NCBI RefSeq assembly: GCF_019443325.1
Contig: NZ_CP080383.1
Coordinates: 2,666,001 to 2,730,000, forward strand
Direction of reading: 5' to 3'
Source of the DNA: Cryobacterium sp. PAMC25264
GTDB taxonomy: Bacteria > Actinomycetota > Actinomycetes > Actinomycetales > Microbacteriaceae
Length of the DNA stretch: 64,000 nt
The notes beneath the pieces are model-generated. The model ran no database searches and was not told the DNA's origin. It worked only from the letters and a program-made list of their open reading frames with translations. Below are positions 27,597 to 36,790 of this stretch, one piece after another. The first letter of the stretch is position 1. Each line of letters opens with the position of its first letter. The position numbers and the translations under genes are program-made.

Positions 27597-27971
27597 CTAG
27601 CGCGCCTTCTTCTTGCCGGCTACGGTGCGCTTCGGGCCCTTGCGGGTGCGAGCGTTGGTCTTGGTGCGCTGGCCGCGAACGGGCAGGCCCTTGCGGTGAC
27701 GAATACCTTCGTAGCTACCGATCTCGACCTTGCGGCGGATGTCAGCGGCGATCTCGCGTCGAAGGTCACCCTCGATCTTGAAGGTTCCTTCGATGTAGTC
27801 GCGGAGCTGGACGAGCTGCTCGTCGGTCAGGTCCTTGACGCGAATGTTTCCATCGATCTCGACGTCGGCGAGGGTCTTGAGAGCCCTCGTACGGCCAACA
27901 CCGAAAATGTAAGTAAGTGCAACTTCCACGCGCTTATCGCGCGGAATGTCTACGCCGGCTAGACGTGCCAT
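27597..27971 (-). CDS. rpsM: 30S ribosomal protein S13
   Basis: S13 sits in the 30S head and bridges to the 50S subunit and P-site tRNA. With the ATG at 27971 (GGAGAAGCCACA upstream) it has 124 residues beginning [26 protein letters not shown] and ending in the basic [23 protein letters not shown]. The frame is open to 28031 but the extra residues are not S13-like. Second gene of the alpha operon after rpmJ. Confidence 0.97.
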   Translation of the reverse strand: MARLAGVDIPRDKRVEVALTYIFGVGRTRALKTLADVEIDGNIRVKDLTDEQLVQLRDYIEGTFKIEGDLRREIAADIRRKVEIGSYEGIRHRKGLPVRGQRTKTNARTRKGPKRTVAGKKKAR

Positions 27972-28113
27972 TGTGGCTTCTCCTGTGGGATGAGTGGAGG
28001 TCTGTAACAGTGCCTGTGCATCGGCCTCCAACCGATGGTGTCACCCCGAGGGGTTCCCGGCACTGCTAAGTATTTAGTTGTTAAGCTGCTGACCGCGGTG
28101 AGATCGGCCTGCG

Positions 28114-28134
28114 GGTCTCGACAAGCTCGACCAG
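28114..28134. repeat. Single GTCTCGACAAGCTCGACC repeat arm between rpmJ and rpsM
   Basis: The 21 bases match one arm of the palindromic array at 19095-19500. Only one arm is present here. It lies in the spacer of the alpha operon. Confidence 0.6.
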
Positions 28135-28162
28135 CCCTGAGGCTGCTGACCTTGCCAGGTGA

Positions 28163-28276
28163 CTAGCCCTGACGCTGCTTGTGACGCGGGTTCTCGCAGA
28201 TGACCATCACGTTGCCGTTACGGCGGATGACCTTGCACTTGTCACAGATCTTCTTGACGCTGGGCTTGACCTTCAT
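28163..28276 (-). CDS. rpmJ: 50S ribosomal protein L36
   Basis: Short 37-residue protein in the classic position between infA and rpsM. It begins [21 protein letters not shown] and ends [10 protein letters not shown], with the Cys11, Cys14, Cys27 and His32 pattern of a zinc ribbon (CxxC...C...H), so this is the zinc-bearing form of L36. It binds 23S rRNA near the GTPase centre. Confidence 0.97.
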   Translation of the reverse strand: MKVKPSVKKICDKCKVIRRNGNVMVICENPRHKQRQG

Positions 28277-28344
28277 GGGTGTGTCCTTGTAATCGCTGTC
28301 TTCGTACCCTCGGGATGCCGTGGGCCGTTACTTACAGCAACGCT

Positions 28345-28566
28345 TTACTTGTAGCGGTAAACGATCCGACCGCGGGTCAGGTCGTAAGGGCTCAGCTCCA
28401 CGATCACGCGGTCCTCGGGGAGGATGCGGATGTAGTGCTGACGCATCTTGCCCGAAATGTGGGCAAGAACTTTGTGGCCGTTGGTCAACTCAACGCGAAA
28501 CATCGCATTGGGAAGAGCTTCGACTACTGCGCCCTCGATCTCGATGACACCGTCTTTTTTGGCCAT
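28345..28566 (-). CDS. infA: Translation initiation factor IF-1
   Basis: IF-1 is a single OB-fold protein that blocks the A site during initiation. The 73 residues are the normal length and contain [21 protein letters not shown] and the ending RGRIVYRYK. It leads the alpha operon (infA-rpmJ-rpsM-rpsK-rpoA-rplQ). In most actinobacteria map precedes it directly; here an 8-kb mannitol PTS cluster lies between, so infA needs its own promoter, probably in the AT-richer stretch at 28567-28690. Confidence 0.98.
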   Translation of the reverse strand: MAKKDGVIEIEGAVVEALPNAMFRVELTNGHKVLAHISGKMRQHYIRILPEDRVIVELSPYDLTRGRIVYRYK

Positions 28567-28671
28567 AACTCACTATCGCTAAAGTATTGGTTGCTGGTCG
28601 TGCGTGGATGTGGCGGCCAGACACGCCAATAAAGGCGGTGCTAGACACCAAGGATTTATCCTATGCTATGC

Positions 28672-28727
28672 AATTGCCTTTTGGCAATTCATCCCTATAA
28701 TCCCTCGGCCCGTTTCCAGGCCGAGGG
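28672..28727 (-). terminator. Two hairpins between mtlD and infA
   Basis: CCCTCGGCC (28702-28710) pairs with GGCCGAGGG (28719-28727) and probably ends mtlD transcription. AATTGCC (28672-28678) pairs with GGCAATT (28683-28689) around TTTT. The pair separates the mannitol operon from infA; the second, AT-rich one may be part of the infA promoter region. Confidence 0.6.
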
Positions 28728-28742
28728 ACGGTGGGACAGCTC

Positions 28743-29894
28743 TCAGGATGCGGTGACGGCTCCGCGGACGACCTCGAGCAGGTCCGCGTAGAGCGGATGC
28801 GTGGGCTCGAGCCCGCACACGTCGGCCACGATGGTCTCGGCCGAGTCGGTGCCGAGCATCCGCTGCAGCTCGACGCTCTGCTCGTCGTCGGCCACGTTGA
28901 AGCGCAGGGCCGCGGCGATGGCCGTCAGCAGCGCCACGGGGCGGGTGCCTCCCTCGGCGATCTCGGCGGCCGGGCCGATGAAGCGTTCGTGACGGCTGAG
29001 CTTGCGCAGCGGCTGGCGGCCGACGCGTTCGACGGTGTCGGGCAGCGACGGGTTGGCGAACCGACCGAGGATCTTCTCCCGGTAGGCGCGCTGGGTGGCC
29101 TCGTCGAGGCCGTGCTTGGCCACCAGGAGGGCGCTGGTCTCTTCGAGCACCCGGCGGGCGCCGTCGGCGACCGAGGGCACCAGCAGAGCGTCGGAGAGTT
29201 TGGAGACGCCGGCCTGGGTGCCGAGGTAGGCGACCGTGGCGTGCCCGGTGTTCACCGTGAAGAGCTTCCGCTCGATGTACGGGGCCAGGTCCGTGACGAA
29301 CGTGGCGCCGGGAATCACTGGCGGGGTGTCACCGAAAGCGGAGCTTTCGATGACCCATTCGTAGAAGGCCTCGACGGTGACGTCGATGCCGGCATCCGCT
29401 GCCTGGCCGGGAACGATGCGGTCCACGGCCGTGTTCGCGAAGGCCACCCGGCTGGCGAGGGCATCGCGGTCGCCGTCGGGCACGTTCGCCCAGACCTGCT
29501 CGGCGAGCACATCCGTGGCGTTGATGGCGTTCTCGCAGGCCATCACGGCCAGCGGCGGCCGGCTGGCATCGCGGCGGGCCAGGCCCGCCGCGATGACCGG
29601 AGCCACGAAACGCAGCACGTTCGGTCCGACGGCGGTGGTGACCGCGTCGGCCGTGGCGATCTCGTTGATGAGATCGGCCTCGTGGGTGGAGCTGTTGATG
29701 GCGCGGAAGTTGTCGACCACCTTGTCGGTGGGCGTCTGGCCCGCCTCGTGCACCGTGTAGGACGGTGCGTTCTGCAGAGCCTCAATGAGAGGAGCATTCA
29801 CATCGGCGAAGACGACCTCATAACCGGCCTCGTGAAGCAGGAGCCCGACGAAACCGCGGCCGATGTTGCCCGCGCCGAAGTGAATGGCTTTCAT
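28743..29894 (-). CDS. mtlD: Mannitol-1-phosphate 5-dehydrogenase
   Basis: MtlD oxidises mannitol-1-phosphate to fructose-6-phosphate with NAD. The 383 residues begin [15 protein letters not shown] with the dinucleotide motif GAGNIGRG at 7-14; [11 protein letters not shown] and [27 protein letters not shown] are conserved family blocks with the catalytic Lys region. Its start overlaps the mtlF stop by four bases (ATGA). It is the last gene of the ptsH-ptsI-mtlA-mtlF-mtlD run, so uptake and first oxidation are coupled. Confidence 0.96.
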   Translation of the reverse strand: MKAIHFGAGNIGRGFVGLLLHEAGYEVVFADVNAPLIEALQNAPSYTVHEAGQTPTDKVVDNFRAINSSTHEADLINEIATADAVTTAVGPNVLRFVAPVIAAGLARRDASRPPLAVMACENAINATDVLAEQVWANVPDGDRDALASRVAFANTAVDRIVPGQAADAGIDVTVEAFYEWVIESSAFGDTPPVIPGATFVTDLAPYIERKLFTVNTGHATVAYLGTQAGVSKLSDALLVPSVADGARRVLEETSALLVAKHGLDEATQRAYREKILGRFANPSLPDTVERVGRQPLRKLSRHERFIGPAAEIAEGGTRPVALLTAIAAALRFNVADDEQSVELQRMLGTDSAETIVADVCGLEPTHPLYADLLEVVRGAVTAS

Positions 29895-30331
29895 TCTGCG
29901 TTTACCTCCTCGAGCAACGCGAAGATGTCTTCCTGCGTTGCTGCGTCGATCAGTTTCTGTACTTCGTCCTCGTCCGAGAAGACGACGGCGATCTTGGAGA
30001 GGATCTCCAGGTGTTCGTTGTTCAGTCCGGCAATGCCGACCGCGAACTTGACGGGCTGGCCGTCCCAGTCGATCGGCTCGGCGTAGCGCACGAGCGAGAG
30101 AGCCGATCGCACGATCGACTCCTTCGCGTCGTTCGTGCCGTGCGGGATCGCCAGGAAGTTGCCCATGTAGGTCGAGACGGAGTTCTCGCGCTCGAACATC
30201 GAGTCGACATACTCCTGCTTGACCGCCCCGGCGGCGACCAGCAGTGCGCCGGCCTCCCGGATTGCGTCGTCGCGGGTGGTGGCCGTTCCCGCGGCCACCA
30301 CGTTCTGCGGTTCCAGAATGCTCTGGGTCAT
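29891..30331 (-). CDS. mtlF: PTS mannitol transporter subunit IIA
   Basis: Cytoplasmic phosphocarrier of 146 residues of the mannitol/fructose EIIA type. The phosphorylated His64 is in [12 protein letters not shown]. It receives phosphate from HPr and passes it to the IIB domain of MtlA. In Escherichia coli this domain is fused to MtlA; here it is a separate protein, as in many Gram-positive bacteria. It overlaps mtlA by one base (TAATG) and mtlD by four. Confidence 0.95.
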   Translation of the reverse strand: MTQSILEPQNVVAAGTATTRDDAIREAGALLVAAGAVKQEYVDSMFERENSVSTYMGNFLAIPHGTNDAKESIVRSALSLVRYAEPIDWDGQPVKFAVGIAGLNNEHLEILSKIAVVFSDEDEVQKLIDAATQEDIFALLEEVNAE

Positions 30332-31788
30332 TACTTAGTCACTTCCTCGCTTGCGCCCTGGAGAGATTCCACGACCTCGTCGTACTTCGGGCTGTTCATG
30401 AAGTTGTCCACCGACACGTGCACCGACTTGGGGCTCTTGCCCCGAGCGCGGTCCGTCAGGTCCTGGTGGGTGATCACGAGGTCGGCGGTTCCGTCGAGGT
30501 TCGCGATGGCCTGGTTGGTCACCGTGACCCCTTCGATGCCGGCCTTCTTGATCTTGTTGCGGAGCACCGAGGCGCCCATGGCGCTGGAGCCCATACCGGC
30601 GTCGCAGGCGAAGACGATGTTCTTCACAGCGTGACCGGTGGCGGCCGAAGCACCCAGGTTGCTCAGCACGGAGCTGGACTTGCCCTTGTTGGCCTCGGTC
30701 TTGGCGATGGCGGCGGCCAGTTCGTTGTCGTTCTCAGCGGCGAGGTCCTTCTTGCGGCTGGCACGGAGGATGACGGCACCGATTGCGAACGAGACTCCCG
30801 CAGAGGCGAGAACCGAGAGGATCACGCCGACATAGTCGGTTCCCGGCGTCTGAGCGAGCACGGCAATGATGCTGCCGGGCGAGGCGGGGGCGCGGAGGCC
30901 GGTCTGGAAGGCGACGTTCACGGCAACACCGGTCATGCCACCACCGATGGCGGCGAAGACCAGCATCGGCTTCATCAGCACGTAGGGGAAGTAGATCTCG
31001 TGGATACCACCGAGGAACTGGATGATGATCGCGCCGGGTGCACTCGCACGGGCCAGGCCCACGCCGAAGAACGTGAACGCGAGCAGGATGCCCAGGCCGG
31101 GGCCGGGGTTCGCCTCGAGGAGGAACAGGATCGACTTTCCGCTTTCCTGAACCTGCTGCACACCGATGGGGGTGAGCACGCCGTGGTTGATGGCGTTGTT
31201 GAGGAAGAGGATCTTGCCGGGTTCGATGAAGATCGACGCGATCGGCAGCAGGCCGTTGGCGATCAGCCAGTCAACGACCGACTCGAGGAAGGAGCTCAGT
31301 CCGGTGACCAGCGGGGCGATTCCGAAGAACGCGCCGAGGGCCAGGGCGAAACCGAGGATACCGGCGGAGAAGTTGTCCACCAGCATCTCGAAGCCGGGCT
31401 TGATCTTTCCGGCCCAGATCTTGTCGACCTTCATCAGGATCCATGCGGAGAGCGGTCCGACGACCATCGCACCGATGAACATCGGGATCGAGCTGCCGAC
31501 GATGACGCCCATGGTGGCGATCGAGGCGATCACTCCACCGCGGGTGCCGTAGACCATCCGGCCGCCGGTGTTGGCGATCAGCAGCGGCAGTAGGTACAAG
31601 ATCATCGGGTCGACCAGCGTGACCAGGGTCTCGTTCGGGGTCCAGCCGGTGGGGATGAAGAATGCGGTGATGATGCCCCACGCGATGAACGCCGCGATAT
31701 TGGGCATGATCATGCCGCTCAGGAAGGTACCGAAGGCCTGAACGTGGACCCTCGCGCCCTTCTTCTCGGTGACAGACGTCGTTGTCAT
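30331..31788 (-). CDS. mtlA: PTS mannitol transporter subunit IICB
   Basis: Membrane transporter that takes up mannitol and phosphorylates it. Residues 1 to about 340 form the EIIC membrane domain ([20 protein letters not shown] at the start, [13 protein letters not shown] and [15 protein letters not shown], the conserved mannitol EIIC blocks). A linker leads to an EIIB domain from about 385 with the phosphorylated Cys395 in [13 protein letters not shown]. The 485 residues fit the IICB form. It overlaps ptsI by four bases (ATGA) and mtlF by one. Confidence 0.96.
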   Translation of the reverse strand: MTTTSVTEKKGARVHVQAFGTFLSGMIMPNIAAFIAWGIITAFFIPTGWTPNETLVTLVDPMILYLLPLLIANTGGRMVYGTRGGVIASIATMGVIVGSSIPMFIGAMVVGPLSAWILMKVDKIWAGKIKPGFEMLVDNFSAGILGFALALGAFFGIAPLVTGLSSFLESVVDWLIANGLLPIASIFIEPGKILFLNNAINHGVLTPIGVQQVQESGKSILFLLEANPGPGLGILLAFTFFGVGLARASAPGAIIIQFLGGIHEIYFPYVLMKPMLVFAAIGGGMTGVAVNVAFQTGLRAPASPGSIIAVLAQTPGTDYVGVILSVLASAGVSFAIGAVILRASRKKDLAAENDNELAAAIAKTEANKGKSSSVLSNLGASAATGHAVKNIVFACDAGMGSSAMGASVLRNKIKKAGIEGVTVTNQAIANLDGTADLVITHQDLTDRARGKSPKSVHVSVDNFMNSPKYDEVVESLQGASEEVTK

Positions 31789-33509
31789 TTCTGTGTACCT
31801 CTCTCGGGGTGGGTAAGCACGGTAGGGGCCGCGCTAGGTGGGGCGGAGCTGATGTAACTGTGTGCGATTGCGGTTGCCGCGGCGCGAGCGGATGCTGCGC
31901 CGTCGGCGGACAAAGCGGCCTCGGCGAGTTGCCGAGCCTGCTCAAGAGTGAAGTCGGCCAGAGAGGCCCGAACGTCGGCGAGGGCGGCAGCCGACATCGA
32001 CAGGGTGGTGGCGCCGAGGCCCACGAGCACCACGGCGAGCAGCGGGTCGGCCGCGGCCTCGCCGCAGACACCGACGGGTTTGCCGGCGGCGGCACCGGCG
32101 GCACCCACCTCGCCCACCAGGCGCAGCACCGCGGGGTGCCACGGGTCCTGGAAGCTCGCGACGGTTCCGAGCATCCGGTCGGCCGCGAGGGTGTATTGGG
32201 TGAGGTCGTTGGTGCCGATCGACGCGAAGTCGGTGTGGGCCAGGATGCGGTCGGCCATGAGGGCCGCGGACGGCACCTCGACCATGACACCGGCGGTCTT
32301 CAGGCCCAGGTCGTGGGCGAGGGTGGTGAAGTAGTCGGCTTCTTCCACGGTGGACACCATGGGTGCCATCACCCAGACGTCGGCCTCGGTGGTCTTGGCG
32401 GCTTCGGCGAGGGCGGTGAGCTGCTCGCGCAGGATGTCCTCGCTGGCGCGGAGGGCCCGGAGTCCGCGGAGGCCCAGGGCGGGGTTCTCCTCGTCGGCGT
32501 CGTTGAGGAACGCGAGCGGCTTGTCGGCGCCGGCGTCAAGCGCCCGCACCACGACCTTCTTGCCGGGGAAGGCGCGCAGCATCCGCTCGTATTCACTCTG
32601 CTGCTGCAGCACGGTGGGCGCGGAGGTGGAGTCGAGGAAGAGGAACTCGGTGCGGAACAGGCCCACACCCTCTGCGCCGAGGGCGACGGCGCGTTCGGCG
32701 CCATCCGCTGAGCCGAGGTTGGCCAGCAGCGGCACGCTGGTGCCGTCGGCGAGCGTGCCGGGGCCGATCGGGGCCAGGGCGCGGGCGGCGCGGGCGGCGA
32801 TGCGGGCCCGGGCGTCGGCGATCTGCTTGTCGGTGGGGGCCACGAGCACGATGCCGTTGGCGGCGTCGATGATGACCTCGTCGCCGTCAGCGAGCTGCGC
32901 GGCGGCATGGGTGCCCACGATCGCCACGATCGACTTCTCGCGGGCCAGGATCGCGGTGTGCGAGGTGGGGCCGCCGTCGATGGTGATGAGGCCGAGCACC
33001 TTGGTGAGATCCAGCAGCGCGGTGTCGGCCGGGGCCAGGTCGCGGGCCACGAGCACGAACGGTTCGGCGGGGTCGGGCACACCGGGGGCGGGCAGGCCGG
33101 CGAGGTCGGCGATGACCCGCTGGGCCACGTCGTCGAGGTCGGCAGCGCGTTCGGCGAGGTAGCCGCCGAGGGCCAGCAGCTGGTCGCGGAAGGCGGAGAA
33201 GGCTTCGAACACGGCGCGTTCGGCGGTCTGGTGCTTGTGCAGCCGGGCGGTGACTTCGTCGACGAGGGAGGGGTCCTCGGCCATCATGGCCTGGGCCTCG
33301 AGCACCTCCTGGGCGGTGCCGCCGGCGCGTTCGCCCCGGGCCTCGAGTTCTTCTGCCACGGCGTGCATCGATGCGGTGGCGCGGGCCAGTTCGGCCTCGG
33401 GGTCCCGGGTGCTGCGGGTGTCGACGGGTTCGGGTAGCGGCTCGGGCATGCGCAGCACGCGGCCGACGGCCACGCCCTGGCCGATTCCGATTCCTTGCAG
33501 TTCCAGCAT
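31785..33509 (-). CDS. ptsI: Phosphoenolpyruvate-protein phosphotransferase (PTS enzyme I)
   Basis: Enzyme I takes phosphate from phosphoenolpyruvate and passes it to HPr. With the ATG at 33509 it has 574 residues. The phosphorylated His184 is in GGPTSHTAILAR; the C-terminal PEP-binding domain has GVGLFRTEFLF, FASIGTNDLTQYTLAADR and the catalytic Cys in VGVCGEAAADP. The frame is open to 33566, but those residues overlap the spacer to ptsH and add nothing family-like. It lies 16 bases after ptsH and overlaps mtlA, so general PTS enzymes and the mannitol system share one transcript. Confidence 0.96.
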   Translation of the reverse strand: MLELQGIGIGQGVAVGRVLRMPEPLPEPVDTRSTRDPEAELARATASMHAVAEELEARGERAGGTAQEVLEAQAMMAEDPSLVDEVTARLHKHQTAERAVFEAFSAFRDQLLALGGYLAERAADLDDVAQRVIADLAGLPAPGVPDPAEPFVLVARDLAPADTALLDLTKVLGLITIDGGPTSHTAILAREKSIVAIVGTHAAAQLADGDEVIIDAANGIVLVAPTDKQIADARARIAARAARALAPIGPGTLADGTSVPLLANLGSADGAERAVALGAEGVGLFRTEFLFLDSTSAPTVLQQQSEYERMLRAFPGKKVVVRALDAGADKPLAFLNDADEENPALGLRGLRALRASEDILREQLTALAEAAKTTEADVWVMAPMVSTVEEADYFTTLAHDLGLKTAGVMVEVPSAALMADRILAHTDFASIGTNDLTQYTLAADRMLGTVASFQDPWHPAVLRLVGEVGAAGAAAGKPVGVCGEAAADPLLAVVLVGLGATTLSMSAAALADVRASLADFTLEQARQLAEAALSADGAASARAAATAIAHSYISSAPPSAAPTVLTHPERGTQK

Positions 33510-33525
33510 GGTCAGCCGCTTTCGC

Positions 33526-33792
33526 TTAGGCGTCGTGGTCGGTGAGGAGAAGCGCGGCGAGTTCATCGAGCACGGTCTCGGCGTTGTCGCCGTCGGCGGC
33601 GAGGGTGACGCTGTCGCCGTGGTTGATGCCCAGTGCGATGACGCCCAGGATGCTGGCGGCGTTGACGGCCTTGCCGTCGCCCTTCTGCAGCGTGACCGGG
33701 GTGCCGGCGGCGGCCGCGGCCTTGCTGAAGAGCTTCGCGGGGCGAGCGTGAAGCCCGTGGGTCGATCCGATCAGTACGGTGCGTGCAGCCAT
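33526..33792 (-). CDS. ptsH: Phosphocarrier protein HPr
   Basis: HPr relays phosphate from enzyme I to the IIA proteins. The 88 residues include the active His15 in HGLHARPA and the regulatory serine near 47 in VNAASILGVIALG. This serine region matches the Ser46 block of HPr proteins, so control by an HPr kinase is conceivable, although actinobacteria mostly lack that route. It lies 127 bases after the IIB-like gene and 16 bases before ptsI. Confidence 0.96.
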   Translation of the reverse strand: MAARTVLIGSTHGLHARPAKLFSKAAAAAGTPVTLQKGDGKAVNAASILGVIALGINHGDSVTLAADGDNAETVLDELAALLLTDHDA

Positions 33793-33919
33793 TTCGTACG
33801 CCTAAGCCTTTCCAACGTGCGGGATTGTCACCGGGCCTCAGTCGAGGTCCCGGCTTCGTGCGGGCGGCCGGCAGCCGCCGGCACAACAATCAGGGGTGGT
33901 GGGGTGTGGCGTCTGATTG

Positions 33920-34237
33920 TCAGACCCACGACCGTTCGTGCTCGGCATCCACGGCCAGGTCGAGTGCCAGGTCGCCGTCGCGGGCCGCGAAGACCGCCTT
34001 GGGCAACAGGGCCACTCCCACGCCGAGCTTCTTCGCCTGAGTGCTGAGGCGGTCGAAGCGGGGAGCGAGGTGTGGGCCGACCAGAAGAACATCGACGGTG
34101 TCGAGCGAGCCCGGCAGGTCCGATTCGCTTCCGGCGACAACGGTGAGGGTGAGCCCCCGTTGCTTGCCGGTCACACGCAAGCGGTGTGCCACGAATGCGC
34201 TGGACGCACCGGCACCACATACGACGAGAATCTTCAT
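33920..34237 (-). CDS. PTS IIB-like protein of the lactose/cellobiose type
   Basis: A 105-residue single-domain protein that begins MKILVVCGAGASSAFVAHRLR. The Cys7 in VVCGAGASS fits the P-loop Cys of EIIB proteins of the lactose/cellobiose class, which receive phosphate from IIA; the segment DVLLVGPHLAPRFDRL is also usual for them. The ATG at 34237 has AAGGAATGAATCA before it. No matching IIA or IIC is encoded here, so it may be an orphan regulator that senses the PTS state, or serve a transporter elsewhere. It leads the PTS transcript and is divergent from the PRD regulator. Confidence 0.8.
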   Translation of the reverse strand: MKILVVCGAGASSAFVAHRLRVTGKQRGLTLTVVAGSESDLPGSLDTVDVLLVGPHLAPRFDRLSTQAKKLGVGVALLPKAVFAARDGDLALDLAVDAEHERSWV

Positions 34238-34404
34238 TGATTCATTCCTTCCATCGAACTTCTGAATGCAACACCTACTGTCCTCTTTCCGCCCCGCGGG
34301 CACCACCAGAGCCTTTTCCGCCCCCTGCGGAAACAACCAAAATGCCTGCCGTTCCGGGCTGCACTCTCTGCTTGACTACTCTTGAGACAATGGAGTTGCG
34401 CATT

Positions 34405-36336
34405 ATGAGTGATAAGCAGGCACGGATGCTGGACTATCTGTCCCAGACGTCGGGCTGGATCACGGCAGGCGAGCTTGCTGACCGCCTGGGCGTCACTCCT
34501 CGCAGCGTGCGCAGCTACGTCACCGCGGTCAAGGCCGCGGCGCATCCGCTGACCGTGATCGAATCGGGCACCGCCGGGTATCGCATCAACCGGGACGAGT
34601 TCTCCGCGTTCACCGCCGAACATCGCTCGCGGCCCCGCGACACGGAGGCCGACACCCCGCAGCAGCGTCTCTCGCAGCTGGTGCGCCGGCTCACCGAGGA
34701 GGTCGACGGCCTCGACGTGTACGAGTTGGCCGCCGAGAACTTCGTCAGCGACTCCACGGTGGAGGCCGACCTGGCCCGGGTGCGGTTGCTCCTGCCCGAC
34801 TCCGGGCTCACGCTCGTGCGGCACGGCAGCGTCGTCACCCTCACCGGTTCGGAGACCGACCGCCGCAAGCTCCTCAGCCGCATGTTCCGCGAGGAAAGCG
34901 CCCGCGGCATGATCGACCTGGAGACCATTCAGCGCGAGTTCACCTCTGGCCAGGCCGGCGCCGACAGCCTCAGCGCGTTCAAGACCGACCTCATCGACCT
35001 GCTCGACGGCCAGGGCTACTTCGTGAACGAGTACGGCATCAACAACGTGCTGCTGCATGTGGCCATCGCCATCGACCGGGTGAGCAAGAACCTCTCCCCC
35101 GCACCGGCCGTCACCGAGCCACCGTCGGAGCTGGCCACCTCGCTGTCGGGCCTGATCATGACGCACTTCGACGTGTGCCTGGGCAGCGGCGACCTGGCCT
35201 ACCTGGCCTTCCTGCTCACCACCCGGGTGATCACGCCCGGGCACGACCAGCCGGCCGAGACCCTCATCGAGAGCTACGTGCAGCCGGCCGAGCTCGCCGC
35301 GATGCGAGCGATCGTGGACCGGGCCAGCCAGGAGTACCTGGTCGACCTCGACGACGACGACTTCATCGTGCGGCTCACCCTGCACGTGCGCAACCTGATC
35401 AACCGGGCGCACGACAAGTCGTACTCCCGCAATCCCCTCACCCGGTCGATCAAGACGTCGTATCCGCTGATCTACGAGCTGGCCGTGTACATCGCCAGCG
35501 AGCTGCAGCGCGCCGAGAGCATCGTGATCAACGACGACGAGATCGCCTACATCGCCATGCACGTGGGTGCGCACCTCGAGCAGCAGGTGCGCCGGGTGGA
35601 GCTGGTGACCTGCGCGATCGTGTGCCCCAACTACTACGACATGCACGTGCTGCTGCGCGAACGCATCGAACGGGTGCTCGGCGACGACCTCGAGGTGGTT
35701 GCGGTGATCACCCGGTCCGACGTGGACTGGGATTCGCTCGACGCCGATCTGGTGCTCACCACCATCGACCCCCAGTTGCACTCCGACGGGGTCATCGTGA
35801 TCCAGCCGTTCCTCACCCAGAACGATGTGGACCGCATCCGTCAGCATGCCAGCCGGGTGCGGCGGATGCGCCGGCGGGCGCGCCTGAAGGACGACCTGCT
35901 GCAGTTCTTCGACGAGTCGTTGTTCTCGCGCAACTTCTACGCCCGCGACGAGGTGGCCATGATCACCGCGCTGGGCGAGCGGATGACGGCCAAGGGCATC
36001 ATCGACCAGAGCTACGTCGACGGCGCCATCGAGCGCGAGCTGATGTCGTCGACCGCGTTCACCGACAACCTCGCGGTGCCGCACGCCATGTCGATGAGTG
36101 CAAAGCAAACGTCGATCGCGATCGTGATCAACGACGCCCCGATGGACTGGGGCGACAACAGGGTGAACGTGGTGGCGCTCATCGCGTTCAGCGCCGCGGG
36201 GCGCAGCACCTTCCAGGCGGTCTTCGACCAGTTCGTGGAGGTCTTCGCCGACCGCCTCGAGGTGCAGCGCCTAATCAAGCGCTCGGTGGACTTCGCGTCG
36301 TTCATCGACGAGCTCGTCCACGTGATGGACACCTAA
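34405..36336 (+). CDS. PRD-domain transcriptional regulator of the MtlR/BglG class
   Basis: A 643-residue activator controlled by PTS phosphorylation. In order: two helix-turn-helix domains (about 1-60, RLGVTPRSVRSYV, and 85-140), PRD1 (about 185-290), PRD2 (about 300-400, with LTLHVRNLINRA and EIAYIAMHVGAH), an EIIB-like domain (about 405-490, CAIVCPNYYDMHVLL) and an EIIA-like domain to the end (DNLAVPHAMSMS). This is the MtlR layout. The frame is open to 34186, but ATG 34405 has GGAG nine bases upstream; ATG 34390 is an alternative. It is divergent from the PTS operon, so it probably activates mannitol genes when PTS proteins phosphorylate its PRDs. Confidence 0.9.
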   Translation: MSDKQARMLDYLSQTSGWITAGELADRLGVTPRSVRSYVTAVKAAAHPLTVIESGTAGYRINRDEFSAFTAEHRSRPRDTEADTPQQRLSQLVRRLTEEVDGLDVYELAAENFVSDSTVEADLARVRLLLPDSGLTLVRHGSVVTLTGSETDRRKLLSRMFREESARGMIDLETIQREFTSGQAGADSLSAFKTDLIDLLDGQGYFVNEYGINNVLLHVAIAIDRVSKNLSPAPAVTEPPSELATSLSGLIMTHFDVCLGSGDLAYLAFLLTTRVITPGHDQPAETLIESYVQPAELAAMRAIVDRASQEYLVDLDDDDFIVRLTLHVRNLINRAHDKSYSRNPLTRSIKTSYPLIYELAVYIASELQRAESIVINDDEIAYIAMHVGAHLEQQVRRVELVTCAIVCPNYYDMHVLLRERIERVLGDDLEVVAVITRSDVDWDSLDADLVLTTIDPQLHSDGVIVIQPFLTQNDVDRIRQHASRVRRMRRRARLKDDLLQFFDESLFSRNFYARDEVAMITALGERMTAKGIIDQSYVDGAIERELMSSTAFTDNLAVPHAMSMSAKQTSIAIVINDAPMDWGDNRVNVVALIAFSAAGRSTFQAVFDQFVEVFADRLEVQRLIKRSVDFASFIDELVHVMDT

Positions 36337-36376
36337 CCCCGCTCCGCCCCCTTCCCCGGCGTGGCCTCCCCCGCCC

Positions 36377-36441
36377 CAACTGGTCCCGAAACGGACAATT
36401 GCACCCGGCGTACCGGGTGCATATGTCCGAACGGGCAACAG
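36377..36441. repeat. 68-bp palindromic repeat, family 1, copy 2
   Basis: CAACTGGTCCCGAAACGGACAA at its left, a central perfect hairpin GCACCCGG-CGTA-CCGGGTGC, then CATATGTCCGAACGGG. It shares the central hairpin exactly with copy 3 (36561) and the outer arms with copy 1 (11211). Its right end lacks the final GTTG. Confidence 0.8.
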
Positions 36442-36560
36442 ATACAAACGGATGGCCGTCGGCGAGCGTCTCCACCTCGGCTCAGGCCGCCCGCACCACG
36501 CGGCCATCCGCTGCGTGACCCGGCCGCGCGGGCAGGCGCGCATCCGCCTCGCTACCGCAC

Positions 36561-36628
36561 TAACTGGTGCCGAAACGGACAATTGCACCCGGCGTACCGG
36601 GTGCAGATGTCCGCACGGGCGACAGTTG
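36561..36628. repeat. 68-bp palindromic repeat, family 1, copy 3
   Basis: AACTGGTGCCGAAACGGACAA, the same central hairpin GCACCCGG-CGTA-CCGGGTGC, then CAGATGTCCGCACGGGCG and CAGTTG. It lies 184 bases after copy 2 in the same orientation. Its outer arms are inverted repeats of each other. Confidence 0.8.
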
Positions 36629-36687
36629 AGTAAGGAGAGCCCCGGGAACGTGCCGCGGCGCGGGCTTGCCTGGCCAGAGGGCCTCGA

Positions 36688-36790
36688 GGCGATGCCGAAC
36701 TAGGCCAGGAGGGTGGAGGCGGTTCCGAACTAGGCCAGGGGCGTGGGGGTGGAGGTGGTGCCCAACTAGGCGAGGGGCGTGGGGGTGATG
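36688..36790 (-). repeat. Degenerate tandem copies of the 3' end of map
   Basis: The motif GCCGAACTAGGCCAGG or a close variant occurs four times (near 36692, 36726, 36758 and 36789), spaced about 32-34 bases. The last is the real end of map, coding for LAQFGI on the minus strand; the others repeat this end with intervening GGCGTGGGGGTGG. They look like slippage copies of the gene end. Confidence 0.6.

Larger units (their letters stand above)
36337..36765. other. Gene-free spacer with palindromic repeats between the PRD regulator and map
   Basis: About 430 bases hold no credible gene. It contains two copies of a 65-68-bp palindromic repeat (separate entries) and, near 36688-36790, degenerate tandem copies of the end of map. 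The short frames here have no ribosome site or known domain. Confidence 0.7.

Noticed and set aside
28032..28162. tRNA gene in the spacers of the alpha operon
   Set aside because: No cloverleaf arms or TTC box could be found; the pairing seen belongs to the repeat arm at 28114.
33793..33919. Riboswitch or antiterminator hairpin between the IIB-like gene and ptsH
   Set aside because: A GC-rich GCCGGC pairing exists, but no alternative structure or T run is visible, so there is not enough to call it.
34234..36108. Long minus-strand frame opposite the PRD regulator
   Set aside because: It is a mirror of the regulator with the expected high-GC antisense composition; the plus-strand protein has clear HTH, PRD, EIIB and EIIA features.
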